Notes under the pieces: generated by a model
Seen by the model: only the letters and a program-made list of their open reading frames with translations
The model's database searches: none
What the model was told of the DNA's origin: nothing
NCBI GenBank assembly: GCA_009885415.1
Contig: VFKU01000398.1
Coordinates: forward strand, 1-5,843
Length of the DNA: 5,843 bases
Direction: 5' to 3'
Source of the DNA: Rhodothermota bacterium
Lineage (GTDB): Bacteria > Hydrogenedentota > Hydrogenedentia > Hydrogenedentales > GCA-2746185
Position numbers and translations under genes: made by a program
Shown here: positions 1 to 5,843 of the stretch, piece after piece
Layout of the letters: every line of letters begins with the position of its first letter
Numbering within the stretch: position 1 is the first letter of the stretch

Positions 1-1
1 G

Positions 2-673
2 CTGGAGATTTGCGAGACCTTGGTGCGCAGCAACTCGGTGGACGTGATCGTGATCGACTCGGTGGCGGCGTTGGTGCCGCGGGCGGAGGTCGAGGGCGAG
101 ATGGGCGACACACACGTTGGCTTGACCGCGCGCTTGATGAGTCAGGCGCTGCGTAAGCTGACGGCGTCGATCAGCCGGTCGAATACGCTGGTGATTTTCA
201 TCAATCAGATTCGCGAGAAGATTGGCGTCATGTATGGCAGCCCGGAAACGACCCCCGGGGGGCGTGCGCTGAAGTTTTACTCGAGCGTCCGCCTCGATGT
301 CCGCCGGATCGCGCAGATCAAGGAGCGCGAGGAGGTCGTGGGCAGCCGCGTGCGCGTGAAAGTGGTGAAGAACAAGATCAGCCCACCGTTCCGTGAGGCG
401 GAGTTCGATCTGCTATGGGGCGAGGGCATTTCCAAAGAGGGCGACGTGCTCGATCTCGCGGTTGAGGAGAAGCTCTTACAGAAGAGCGGTGCATGGTTCG
501 CGTTGGACGGCGAGAATCTCGGCCAAGGTCGTGAGACCACGCGCCAGTACCTGCGCGACCATCCCGAGGTCTGTGCGAAACTCCGGGAACAAGTGTTGGA
601 GCGTCGCGGCGTGACCTGGGGCCGCGGGGCCCCGCCGTCGGCCGAGGAGGCGCGTGGCAACCACCGCGAGTAA
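2..673 (+). CDS. recA: RecA recombinase, C-terminal two thirds (5' end outside window)
   Basis: RecA forms filaments on single-stranded DNA, catalyses ATP-dependent homologous pairing and strand exchange, and promotes LexA self-cleavage in the SOS response. The reading frame is open from base 2; the TTG at 20 is internal, because the upstream codons read LEICET, which aligns with E. coli RecA from about residue 126. The 223 visible residues contain Walker B (VIVIDS, Asp at fragment residue 19), the L1 loop (EVEGEMGDTH, 29-38), FINQIR with the allosteric Gln at 69, the L2 loop (GSPETTPGG, 79-87), and VVKNK (121-125), whose two lysines correspond to E. coli K248 and K250 at the ATP interface. 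The C-terminal domain follows (KSGAWF, GQGRE). Walker A lies outside the window. The final residues, about 200-223, are rich in Arg, Pro and Gly and do not form the usual acidic tail. The last 20 bases overlap the next gene. Identity is essentially certain. Confidence 0.98.
   Translation: MEICETLVRSNSVDVIVIDSVAALVPRAEVEGEMGDTHVGLTARLMSQALRKLTASISRSNTLVIFINQIREKIGVMYGSPETTPGGRALKFYSSVRLDVRRIAQIKEREEVVGSRVRVKVVKNKISPPFREAEFDLLWGEGISKEGDVLDLAVEEKLLQKSGAWFALDGENLGQGRETTRQYLRDHPEVCAKLREQVLERRGVTWGRGAPPSAEEARGNHRE
644..650 (+). promoter_or_regulatory. Ribosome binding site for the AsmA-like gene, inside recA
   Basis: The sequence GAGGAGG is a strong Shine-Dalgarno match lying within the last codons of recA. 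Only three bases separate it from the GTG at 654, which is shorter than the usual 5-9. It supports GTG 654 over the in-frame ATG at 729, which has no comparable site upstream. Its position suggests that ribosomes finishing recA could reinitiate on the next gene. Confidence 0.6.
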
Positions 674-3600
674 AACGCCCTCCCGTTCCGGACCCGAACA
701 CGAGTTTCCGCTGAACCGCGGCGCTCGCATGGGTCTGCTCGCGTTGCTTGTGTTGACCATCGTTTTTGCTTCGAGCGTGCTCTTCGTAAAGTATCAGCTT
801 GAGGCCTTCCGGGCCGACGTGGCCCGGCGGATTGAAGAGCGCTTCGGCGCCCGTATCACGATGGGTGAAATTTCGGTGAACGGCCTGCGCGGGCTGCGGA
901 TTCATGATCTTCGGCTCGATCTTCCGCTCGAACAGGGCCCGGTGCTGCATATTCACGCGCTCGATGCGCTGATCAATATCCAGCTCAACGATCTTGTGTA
1001 CGGCCGCGTGATGGTCGAGCGGCTTACGCTCGACGGGGCGGAAATCGTGCTTGAGCGCCCGAGGGAGGCGCCCTGGTACTCGAGCGACGAGATCAATATC
1101 GAGGAAGTCGTCCCTTTCGAAGTCACCAAGAGCGCCCCGTTTCGTATCACGGGCGCCGGGTGCAAATTCTTCATTCGCAATATCGTCGGGGGCACTGAAC
1201 TCGACATCCTGGATTTTGGGTTCGACATCGCGCGTTTGGTGGACGCCTCCGACCTCACCGCCTCGCTGAACGGTCTTCTCCACGGCGATCCGCGCAAACG
1301 TGTGAGCGCGACGTTGAGGCTGGCGTCGATCAAGGACTTCGATCTGCGCGTCGCCTCCGATCTGATCACGGCCAACGATATCAATGTGGTCCTGCCGGCC
1401 GAACGTCCGCTGGTCGTGGAGGGCGCGGCGCACCCGACGCTGCGGGTAAGCGGCCTTCCCGATCGCGCGCTTGTCGTCATACTTCAGGCGCCTTTCGAAA
1501 ATCTTTTTGTGCGCGATCAGCCGGAGTTTCTTGAGCCCGCCAGCGGCGAGGTCGCGGTGGTCGCCACCTACTCGGCCGAGACGAAGGAATTTACCATCTC
1601 GACGGCGAAGGCGGATTCGAACCAATTGGCGGGTAATGTCGAGGGCACGGTGCGGTTTGCCGAGGAGCGGCCGCAGTTCGACCTCACGCTGCACGCGCGG
1701 CGGATTCCGCTGAGGGAGATTTTGCAGTATTCGCTCAAGGGCGAGATGGAAGAGATCGGCAAGATGGACATCATCCTTGACGAGCCGCACGAGCTCGAAG
1801 TGCGCCTCACGGGTACGTCCGAGGAACCGATCATTCGCGGGAAGACCAGCGCCGGCGCCGGTCGTTTTGAATTCACGCCGATTGACGAAGACCTCCCTCC
1901 CATGCATCTCGCGCTCCGCCAGATCGAGGGCGCGTGGGACTCGTACACGCAGCAGGCCGGGCTCGAGTTTGAAGTTGCCGACGGCGAGATCACGTATGAG
2001 CCGTTGCGCCTCGCGGCGAAGGGACTGCAAGGCCATGTCAGCTTGAAAGACAATGTCGTCTCGCTCTCGCCGATGAACGCGCAGTACAAAGGCAACACGA
2101 TCGTCGGCGAGGCCGAATACGACCTCGACACGGGCGACGGCCGCGTCAAATTCGAGGGCACCCTCGCCGGACTGGATGAGACCGTTCTGGCGGACAAGTT
2201 TGCGAACACCACGCTCGCCGGGGCCGTGTCGGTGAAAGGCGAGGCGGCCAAGAAGGGCAAGAACCTGATCATCGAGGCCGATGTTGATGCGACGCAGGCC
2301 GAGGTGAGTTTCCAATGGTGGTTCAAGAAGGCCGCCGGAATGGGCACGAAGGCGCACGTTCGCGCGGAGATCGCGCCTGATTCCAAGGCGACCCTAGAGG
2401 TCACGGGGCAGGTTGCTTCTTCCGAACTTTCCGCGAACATGACGCTGACCCGCGACAAACGCAGCAATGCGGGTTGGTTGGTCCAGGCGATTCACGCGAG
2501 TTCGGACCACTTGGATGTCAACACGGCGGCAACCTGCGGGCTCACGCCGTATCGTACGACCGGCGGCGTCGCGACTCAGGCCTATTTCGATTTCACGCGC
2601 GATCCGAAAGACCCCCTGAAATCCACGCAGAAATTCGGCGGGTTGATTGACGATGTCGCGCTTCTGCCGCAGGTCGAGGGCGCTACGGTGCCGATTTCCG
2701 GCCGCGGGGTGGAGGTCGCGTTCGAGTTGTCGACGGACAAGGCCGGACGAAGCATGCCGACGGGCGACGCTCGCATCCATGCGAAGAGCCTCAACGTGCC
2801 TCCCTTTGGCACGACGTGGCTGATGCCGATGACGCCGCCGCCGGGCTGGCCCCGCGTGGATCGCGCGTGGACTGTCGACATCACCGCGGCGGACGCGGAA
2901 CTTCCGCCGTGGACGGGCACCGAGCTTGTTGCGCGCGCGTACTCGAATCCGCAAAAAGCGGGCTTTAGTTCCTACCAGGCGAAAATCGCCGGCGGCGTGT
3001 TGAAGGGTTCCTACGACGCGACGCGGATCGATAACACTTGCGTCTCCACGGTGGAATGGACAGATATACCCGTTCAATTCTTCCTGCGCCATCTTGCATT
3101 GGACGACGTGCTCGACGGTACGATCTCCGGCAAGGTCGACTACGCGCTGGATCGGGACGACCGCGATACGTTGCAAGGCAAGGGCCACTTCGAGGTGAGC
3201 GATGGGCGGTTCAGCGCTGACTTTCTCCATAAATTGATCGAAGGGAAAGTGGACAGCAATCTGACGGCGATTCCGCCGAAGCTCGACTTTGCCCGTTTGT
3301 CCGCTGACGTCGACTTCGAGGGCGACACGGTCAAGACGCCGGTGCTCAAGCTCGTGTCCGACACGGTCCAGGTCGATGGCTCCGGTCAGTATATTCGTGA
3401 CGGCGACATGGACTACGTTCTCGCCGTTTCCGTCGACCCGGACACCGCGGCGCAAATCCCGGATATGGCGCAGAACCTTAATATTGAGGGGCACCGGATC
3501 TCGAACACGGATGTGGCCCTTACCTTTCGTGTTTCCGGGCCGACCTTCAACCCCAAGGGCAAAGTTGAAGAGCTTCCCCCGGCGAGTGTAGCGTTAGTCA

Positions 3601-3743
3601 GTGGCGGGCTTGAAGTGGGCAAAGAAGTGCTCGACCTCTTCAAGTTTCCGGGCAAAGTTCTGATGGATCTGCTGAAGGCTGGGGGCGGCATGGTCCGGGG
3701 TGGGCGAAATCGTGGTCCGGTGGAAAAACCGTCCACACCGTAG
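654..3743 (+). CDS. AsmA-like inner-membrane-anchored protein, large (1029 aa)
   Basis: This is a large envelope protein of the AsmA/TamB/YhdP type. Members are anchored in the inner membrane and extend through the periplasm as long beta-rich grooves; in Enterobacteria several of them move phospholipids to the outer membrane. The N-terminus has a basic stretch (residues 1-25), then one hydrophobic segment at about 26-45 (MGLLALLVLTIVF...). The typical AsmA start follows: ERFGARITMGEISVNGLRGLRIHDLRL is visible around 55-85, then LDGAEIVLERP. The middle (about 150-760) is a long run of alternating beta-strand-like sequence with few cysteines and an aromatic FQWWF cluster at 553-557. Residues about 820-975 resemble the AsmA C-terminal region: GKVDYAL (826 on), GHFEVSDGRF, a GSGQY strand and DGDMDYVLAVSVDP (about 916-929). 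The end (about 977-1029) contains a likely amphipathic helix (EVGKEVLDLFKFPGKVLMDLL) and a basic tail. The GTG start overlaps recA by 20 bases. The superfamily assignment is firm; the exact subfamily and cargo are not known. Confidence 0.85.
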   Translation: MATTASKTPSRSGPEHEFPLNRGARMGLLALLVLTIVFASSVLFVKYQLEAFRADVARRIEERFGARITMGEISVNGLRGLRIHDLRLDLPLEQGPVLHIHALDALINIQLNDLVYGRVMVERLTLDGAEIVLERPREAPWYSSDEINIEEVVPFEVTKSAPFRITGAGCKFFIRNIVGGTELDILDFGFDIARLVDASDLTASLNGLLHGDPRKRVSATLRLASIKDFDLRVASDLITANDINVVLPAERPLVVEGAAHPTLRVSGLPDRALVVILQAPFENLFVRDQPEFLEPASGEVAVVATYSAETKEFTISTAKADSNQLAGNVEGTVRFAEERPQFDLTLHARRIPLREILQYSLKGEMEEIGKMDIILDEPHELEVRLTGTSEEPIIRGKTSAGAGRFEFTPIDEDLPPMHLALRQIEGAWDSYTQQAGLEFEVADGEITYEPLRLAAKGLQGHVSLKDNVVSLSPMNAQYKGNTIVGEAEYDLDTGDGRVKFEGTLAGLDETVLADKFANTTLAGAVSVKGEAAKKGKNLIIEADVDATQAEVSFQWWFKKAAGMGTKAHVRAEIAPDSKATLEVTGQVASSELSANMTLTRDKRSNAGWLVQAIHASSDHLDVNTAATCGLTPYRTTGGVATQAYFDFTRDPKDPLKSTQKFGGLIDDVALLPQVEGATVPISGRGVEVAFELSTDKAGRSMPTGDARIHAKSLNVPPFGTTWLMPMTPPPGWPRVDRAWTVDITAADAELPPWTGTELVARAYSNPQKAGFSSYQAKIAGGVLKGSYDATRIDNTCVSTVEWTDIPVQFFLRHLALDDVLDGTISGKVDYALDRDDRDTLQGKGHFEVSDGRFSADFLHKLIEGKVDSNLTAIPPKLDFARLSADVDFEGDTVKTPVLKLVSDTVQVDGSGQYIRDGDMDYVLAVSVDPDTAAQIPDMAQNLNIEGHRISNTDVALTFRVSGPTFNPKGKVEELPPASVALVSGGLEVGKEVLDLFKFPGKVLMDLLKAGGGMVRGGRNRGPVEKPSTP

Positions 3744-3753
3744 CCGTATCGCG

Positions 3754-3762
3754 AAGGGGAGG
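3754..3762 (+). promoter_or_regulatory. Possible ribosome binding site with long spacer
   Basis: AAGGGGAGG is a strong Shine-Dalgarno-like match in the 35-base gap between the AsmA-like and zinc-ribbon genes. It sits 16 bases before the ATG at 3779, farther than usual, and no ATG, GTG or TTG lies at the normal distance. A weaker GGCGGG (3770-3775) is closer to the ATG. Which one is used cannot be told from sequence. Confidence 0.35.
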
Positions 3763-3778
3763 CGTAGTCGGCGGGCAC

Positions 3779-4519
3779 ATGGAAATTAAAATCAGCAAGA
3801 GCGCGCGGCATTGCCATGCGTGCGAGAAAATTTTCGTCCACGAGCAGCGCATGACTTCTGCGCTGCGCCGCGGGCCGGAGGGCTGGCTGCGCGAGGACTA
3901 TTGTCCCAGTTGCTGTACCGACGAGCGCGCTGCGGACGCGCTGTGTGTGTGGACGGCGCAGTTTGCCGATCCGCAGGTCTTGGAGAACCAGCCGGCCGAG
4001 GCCTTCTCGCCCTTGCGCCAGGCGTTTTATGAGGCGGTCGAAGTGCCGGGCCGCCCCGCCGTCGCGCTGGCGTACCTCGCGGGCCAGTTGCTTCGCCGTC
4101 AGAAGGCGTTTCGTTTCATCAAGCAGGCGGTGGATCCCGAGACCGACGCGGCGGTGATGCTTTTTCTCGATCGCATCGGCAATCGGATGATCGAAGTACA
4201 CGATCCGAACCTTACCACGGCGGAACTCGAGCGCGGGCGGATTGCGTTGCTCCACCGCCTGGCCGAGATCGAGGGCACGCTGGACGAATCCGAGACTTCG
4301 GCGGCGGTCAAGACCGAAGCCGGCATTGCCACCGAGACTTCCGATAGTGAAGCGTCGCCGCCCCTGGCCACCGGGGACGGGTCCGCTGAGGACGAAATCG
4401 AGGAAGACGAATACGAAGAAGATGAGTTTGATGATGATGACGACGACGATGATGAAATAGACTCCGACGAAGAGAGTTCAAGCGATGGCGAAACCGAAGA
4501 TGAGTACGCGCAGACCTAA
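3779..4519 (+). CDS. Uncharacterised zinc-ribbon protein with hyperacidic C-terminal tail
   Basis: I do not recognise a named function. The 246-residue protein has three parts. Residues 10-46 carry two cysteine pairs, CHAC (C12, C15) and CPSC (C42, C45, followed by C46), spaced as in a treble-clef or zinc-ribbon fold. Residues about 60-170 are a compact, probably mostly helical domain with ALAYLAGQLLRRQKAF (96-111), then VMLFLDRIGNRMIEVHDPNL (126-145), which looks like a beta hairpin followed by a DP-N-L-T helix cap, and a charged helix to about 171. Residues about 204-243 are almost all Asp and Glu, with eight Asp in a row at 218-225. From memory, the cysteine region, LAYLxxxLLxRxK motif and DPxL(S/T)xxE motif together match short conserved proteins of Planctomycetes and related phyla with no assigned role. 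There is no signal peptide or membrane segment, so it is probably cytoplasmic. The ATG at 3779 is the only start that keeps the first cysteine pair. It lies 35 bases after the AsmA-like gene and overlaps the SPOR gene by 35 bases. Confidence 0.8.
   Translation: MEIKISKSARHCHACEKIFVHEQRMTSALRRGPEGWLREDYCPSCCTDERAADALCVWTAQFADPQVLENQPAEAFSPLRQAFYEAVEVPGRPAVALAYLAGQLLRRQKAFRFIKQAVDPETDAAVMLFLDRIGNRMIEVHDPNLTTAELERGRIALLHRLAEIEGTLDESETSAAVKTEAGIATETSDSEASPPLATGDGSAEDEIEEDEYEEDEFDDDDDDDDEIDSDEESSSDGETEDEYAQT
4388..4509 (+). repeat. Low-complexity GAN codon tract (Asp/Glu tail)
   Basis: This part of the zinc-ribbon gene consists largely of GAT, GAC, GAA and GAG codons. The core at 4430-4453 is eight consecutive Asp codons (three GAT, three GAC, two GAT) preceded by Glu/Asp-rich EIEEDEYEEDEF. 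The base composition is visibly less GC-rich than the surrounding DNA. The triplet repetition could expand or contract between strains without changing the reading frame. The mixed codon use argues against a very recent simple-repeat expansion. Confidence 0.75.
4471..4476 (+). promoter_or_regulatory. Probable ribosome binding site for the SPOR gene
   Basis: AGAGAG lies eight bases before the ATG at 4485, inside the acidic tail coding region of the upstream gene. It is a moderate Shine-Dalgarno match at good spacing and favours ATG 4485 over the in-frame ATG at 4500. Confidence 0.4.
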
Positions 4520-5306
4520 ATCGGTCCTGGATCAAGAGCGGTACACCGCGGAGTTGTCCACGGGGCAGCTCGTGATCGGTGTGTGTATCTTGCTGATGTT
4601 CGGCCTCGGCTGTTTTCTGCTGGGCGTGCTGATTGGCAAGTTCGACCCCACGCTCGACAATAAGATCGCGCAGACCGACACGGCCAATCCGTCCAACGGC
4701 CGCGCGACCGAGGTGAAGGTCATTGAGTCGGCCGCGCCGCGCGTTTCGCCGCCGGTATCGGCCCCGGCCGTCGAGACCGAGCCGCCGGTCGAGTTTCGCG
4801 CCCCGGCGAGAATTCTTGCCGCGGAGGCTTTGCCGTCGCAGGAGCCTCCTGCACCGGTAGAAGCGCCGCCATCGTCCAGTGCGCCTGCGGTAGGCGAGTC
4901 CGTGCAGGCCGAAGCCGAGCGCAATCGCATCTCGCCGCCCAGCGATCAACCACAGACTGTCGCGGCTGCACCGGACGCTTCCACCGCCTCCGCGCCGGGC
5001 AATGCGCCGGCGATCGAGGTCGCGCCGACGCCTGATCCGAAACCTGCTGTCCCGGCCGCCACGACTTCCGAGGGTTGGAAAGGCTACGGCGTGCAAATAA
5101 TGGCTGTCGCTCGCGGCCCCGCGGAAGCGGCGCTGAATAAGCTGCAGGCTGGTTCATCGTTCAAGGGCCGGGTGCTTCCGCCCGCGCGCGGCGAACTGTC
5201 CCGCATCGTTGTCGGCCCTTATGCGGAGCGATCGGCCGCGATGAAGGCCCGAGACGATTTGCTCGCTCGGGGCTACAAAGGCGCGTTCGTACTTCGCCTT
5301 CAGTAA
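4485..5306 (+). CDS. SPOR-domain single-pass membrane protein
   Basis: SPOR domains of about 70 residues bind peptidoglycan glycan strands stripped of stem peptides, which concentrate at division septa, as in FtsN, DedD, DamX and RlpA. This 273-residue protein has a short basic cytoplasmic N-terminus (MAKPKMSTRRPK), one membrane helix at about residues 28-51 (LVIGVCILLMFGLGCFLLGVLIG), a Pro/Ala/Glu/Ser-rich periplasmic linker at about 60-195, and a C-terminal SPOR domain at 197-273. The SPOR features are YGVQIMAV (201-208), the AEAALNKL helix, a central strand with RVLPP, SRIVVGPYAERSAAMKARDDL, and the closing GYKGAFVLRL. The layout is that of FtsN- or DedD-like proteins, but neither orthology can be claimed because the linker is not conserved. 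The start at 4485 overlaps the zinc-ribbon gene by 35 bases; ATG 4500 would remove only five residues. It is probably cotranscribed with the upstream genes. Confidence 0.9.
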   Translation: MAKPKMSTRRPKSVLDQERYTAELSTGQLVIGVCILLMFGLGCFLLGVLIGKFDPTLDNKIAQTDTANPSNGRATEVKVIESAAPRVSPPVSAPAVETEPPVEFRAPARILAAEALPSQEPPAPVEAPPSSSAPAVGESVQAEAERNRISPPSDQPQTVAAAPDASTASAPGNAPAIEVAPTPDPKPAVPAATTSEGWKGYGVQIMAVARGPAEAALNKLQAGSSFKGRVLPPARGELSRIVVGPYAERSAAMKARDDLLARGYKGAFVLRLQ

Positions 5307-5325
5307 CGCGTCGCTTGAGGCAGCG
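5307..5325. other. Convergent 19-base intergenic gap
   Basis: The SPOR gene ends at 5306 and the opposing rlmN ends at 5326. The 19 bases between them contain an imperfect inverted match (CGTCGC and GCAGCG around TTGAG, with one mismatch and one G-T pair) and no T-run on either strand. No convincing intrinsic terminator is visible. Confidence 0.5.
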
Positions 5326-5843
5326 TCACTCCCCCGCTGTCGCCTTCTCTGAATCGGCCGCGCGCTCGTTCGACTTTCGCCGGAGTTGACCACAGGCCGC
5401 GCTGATGTCCTGCCCGCGCTCGAGGCGCAGCGTGGCGCCGATGCCGCGGTTGGTGAGCGCATCGCGGAAGGCCTCGGCGCGTTTGCGGCCGGGTGCTTCG
5501 TAGGGCGTCCCCCCCACCGGGTTGTAGGGAATCAGGTTGACGTGAATGGGGCGCCCGCCGACGAGATCCGCAAGTTCTTCGGCGTCCTTCGAAGTATCAT
5601 TTACTTCGGCGAGCAGGGTCCACTCGAAGGTGATTTGCCGGCCGGTGCGTTCAAGATAGTAGTCGACCGCTTCCATCAATGCCGCCAGGTTGTAGCGGCG
5701 ATTGAGCGGGACGAGTTCATCGCGCAGCGGATCGTTCGCCGCGTGCATCGAGACGCTGAGCCGCACCTGCCAGTCCTCCCCCGCGAAACGGCGGATGCCG
5801 TCGGCCTCGCCGGCGGTGCTCACGGTGATGCGGCGCGCGCCGA
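5326..5843 (-). CDS. rlmN: RlmN, dual-specificity 23S rRNA/tRNA adenine-C2 methyltransferase, C-terminal part
   Basis: RlmN is a radical-SAM enzyme that methylates C2 of A2503 in 23S rRNA and of A37 in some tRNAs, tuning peptidyl-transferase function and decoding. The frame is open to the window edge on the minus strand, reading GARRITVSTAGEADGIRR at the edge, so the GTG at 5823-5821 is internal and the true start lies outside. The 172 visible residues include the family blocks RRITVST, SVSMHAANDPLRDELVPLNRRYN, VNDTSKDAEELADL, VNLIPYNPVGGTPYE, and near the end DISAACGQL. The Cys of ACGQL (codon 5394-5392) corresponds to E. coli C355, which carries the transient methyl group. The CxxxCxxC iron-sulfur motif and the other catalytic Cys lie in the missing N-terminal part. 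A charged, non-conserved tail of about 18 residues follows ACGQL. The call is RlmN rather than Cfr because of its close match to RlmN blocks, though the decisive N-terminal region is not visible. Confidence 0.95.
   Translation of the reverse strand, partial: GARRITVSTAGEADGIRRFAGEDWQVRLSVSMHAANDPLRDELVPLNRRYNLAALMEAVDYYLERTGRQITFEWTLLAEVNDTSKDAEELADLVGGRPIHVNLIPYNPVGGTPYEAPGRKRAEAFRDALTNRGIGATLRLERGQDISAACGQLRRKSNERAADSEKATAGE

Noticed and set aside
378..2357. 659-codon open frame on the minus strand opposite recA and the AsmA-like gene
   Set aside because: Its product is Arg-, His- and Asp-rich without a recognisable domain, and it lies opposite two well-supported genes. Long antisense frames like this arise from codon bias in GC-rich DNA.
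2394..3494. 366-codon minus-strand open frame opposite the AsmA-like gene
   Set aside because: It has the same character as the other antisense frames: no domain, skewed composition, and complete overlap with a real gene.
3720..3736. Possible hairpin (GTGGA/TCCAC) at the end of the AsmA-like gene
   Set aside because: The stem is only five base pairs with a seven-base loop, lies inside the coding sequence, and has no T-run after it, so it is not a credible terminator.
3413..4255. 280-codon minus-strand open frame spanning the AsmA/zinc-ribbon junction
   Set aside because: It crosses two plus-strand genes, has no recognisable motif, and its composition is that of a shadow frame.
4308..5096. 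262-codon minus-strand open frame rich in Arg and His
   Set aside because: It is the reverse complement of the acidic tail and the Pro/Ala linker; the low complexity explains both its openness and its odd composition.
5307..5331. Bidirectional terminator between the SPOR gene and rlmN
   Set aside because: The inverted match is imperfect and no T-run follows on either strand.
5821..5823. GTG as the start of the minus-strand gene
   Set aside because: Codons further upstream to the window edge read GARRIT, which continues the RlmN family block, so the gene is partial and the GTG is internal.

Overview
This window is a GC-rich bacterial chromosome segment that is almost entirely coding. It has four tightly packed plus-strand genes: the end of recA, a 1029-residue AsmA-like envelope protein, a small zinc-ribbon protein with a hyperacidic tail, and a SPOR-domain membrane protein. 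The 3' end of a convergent rlmN follows on the minus strand. Both outer genes, recA and rlmN, run off the window. There is no mobile element, CRISPR array, rRNA or tRNA, and no gene-free stretch longer than 35 bases.

The AsmA-like and SPOR-domain proteins point to a diderm (Gram-negative type) bacterium. The zinc-ribbon protein resembles, from memory, a family of short uncharacterised proteins in Planctomycetes and related or neighbouring phyla. The gene order recA, asmA-like, zinc ribbon, SPOR is not one I associate with Proteobacteria or Firmicutes. I therefore suspect a poorly cultured lineage such as the PVC group, Hydrogenedentota or Sumerlaeota, with low confidence.

Layout: recA (2-673) overlaps the GTG start of the AsmA-like gene (654-3743) by 20 bases. 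After a 35-base gap comes the zinc-ribbon gene (3779-4519), which overlaps the SPOR gene (4485-5306) by 35 bases. Nineteen bases later the minus-strand rlmN ends (5326-5843). The overlaps, short gaps and lack of a visible terminator or promoter between the plus-strand genes suggest one transcription unit starting upstream of the window.

Functionally the unit joins DNA recombination and repair (RecA) to cell-envelope proteins: an inner-membrane-anchored AsmA-like protein probably involved in lipid transport or outer-membrane homeostasis, and a SPOR protein expected to bind septal peptidoglycan. I see no defence system or biosynthetic cluster. The main points of interest are the unknown zinc-ribbon family with its acidic tail, the recA/asmA overlap, and a RecA C-terminus without the usual acidic tail.
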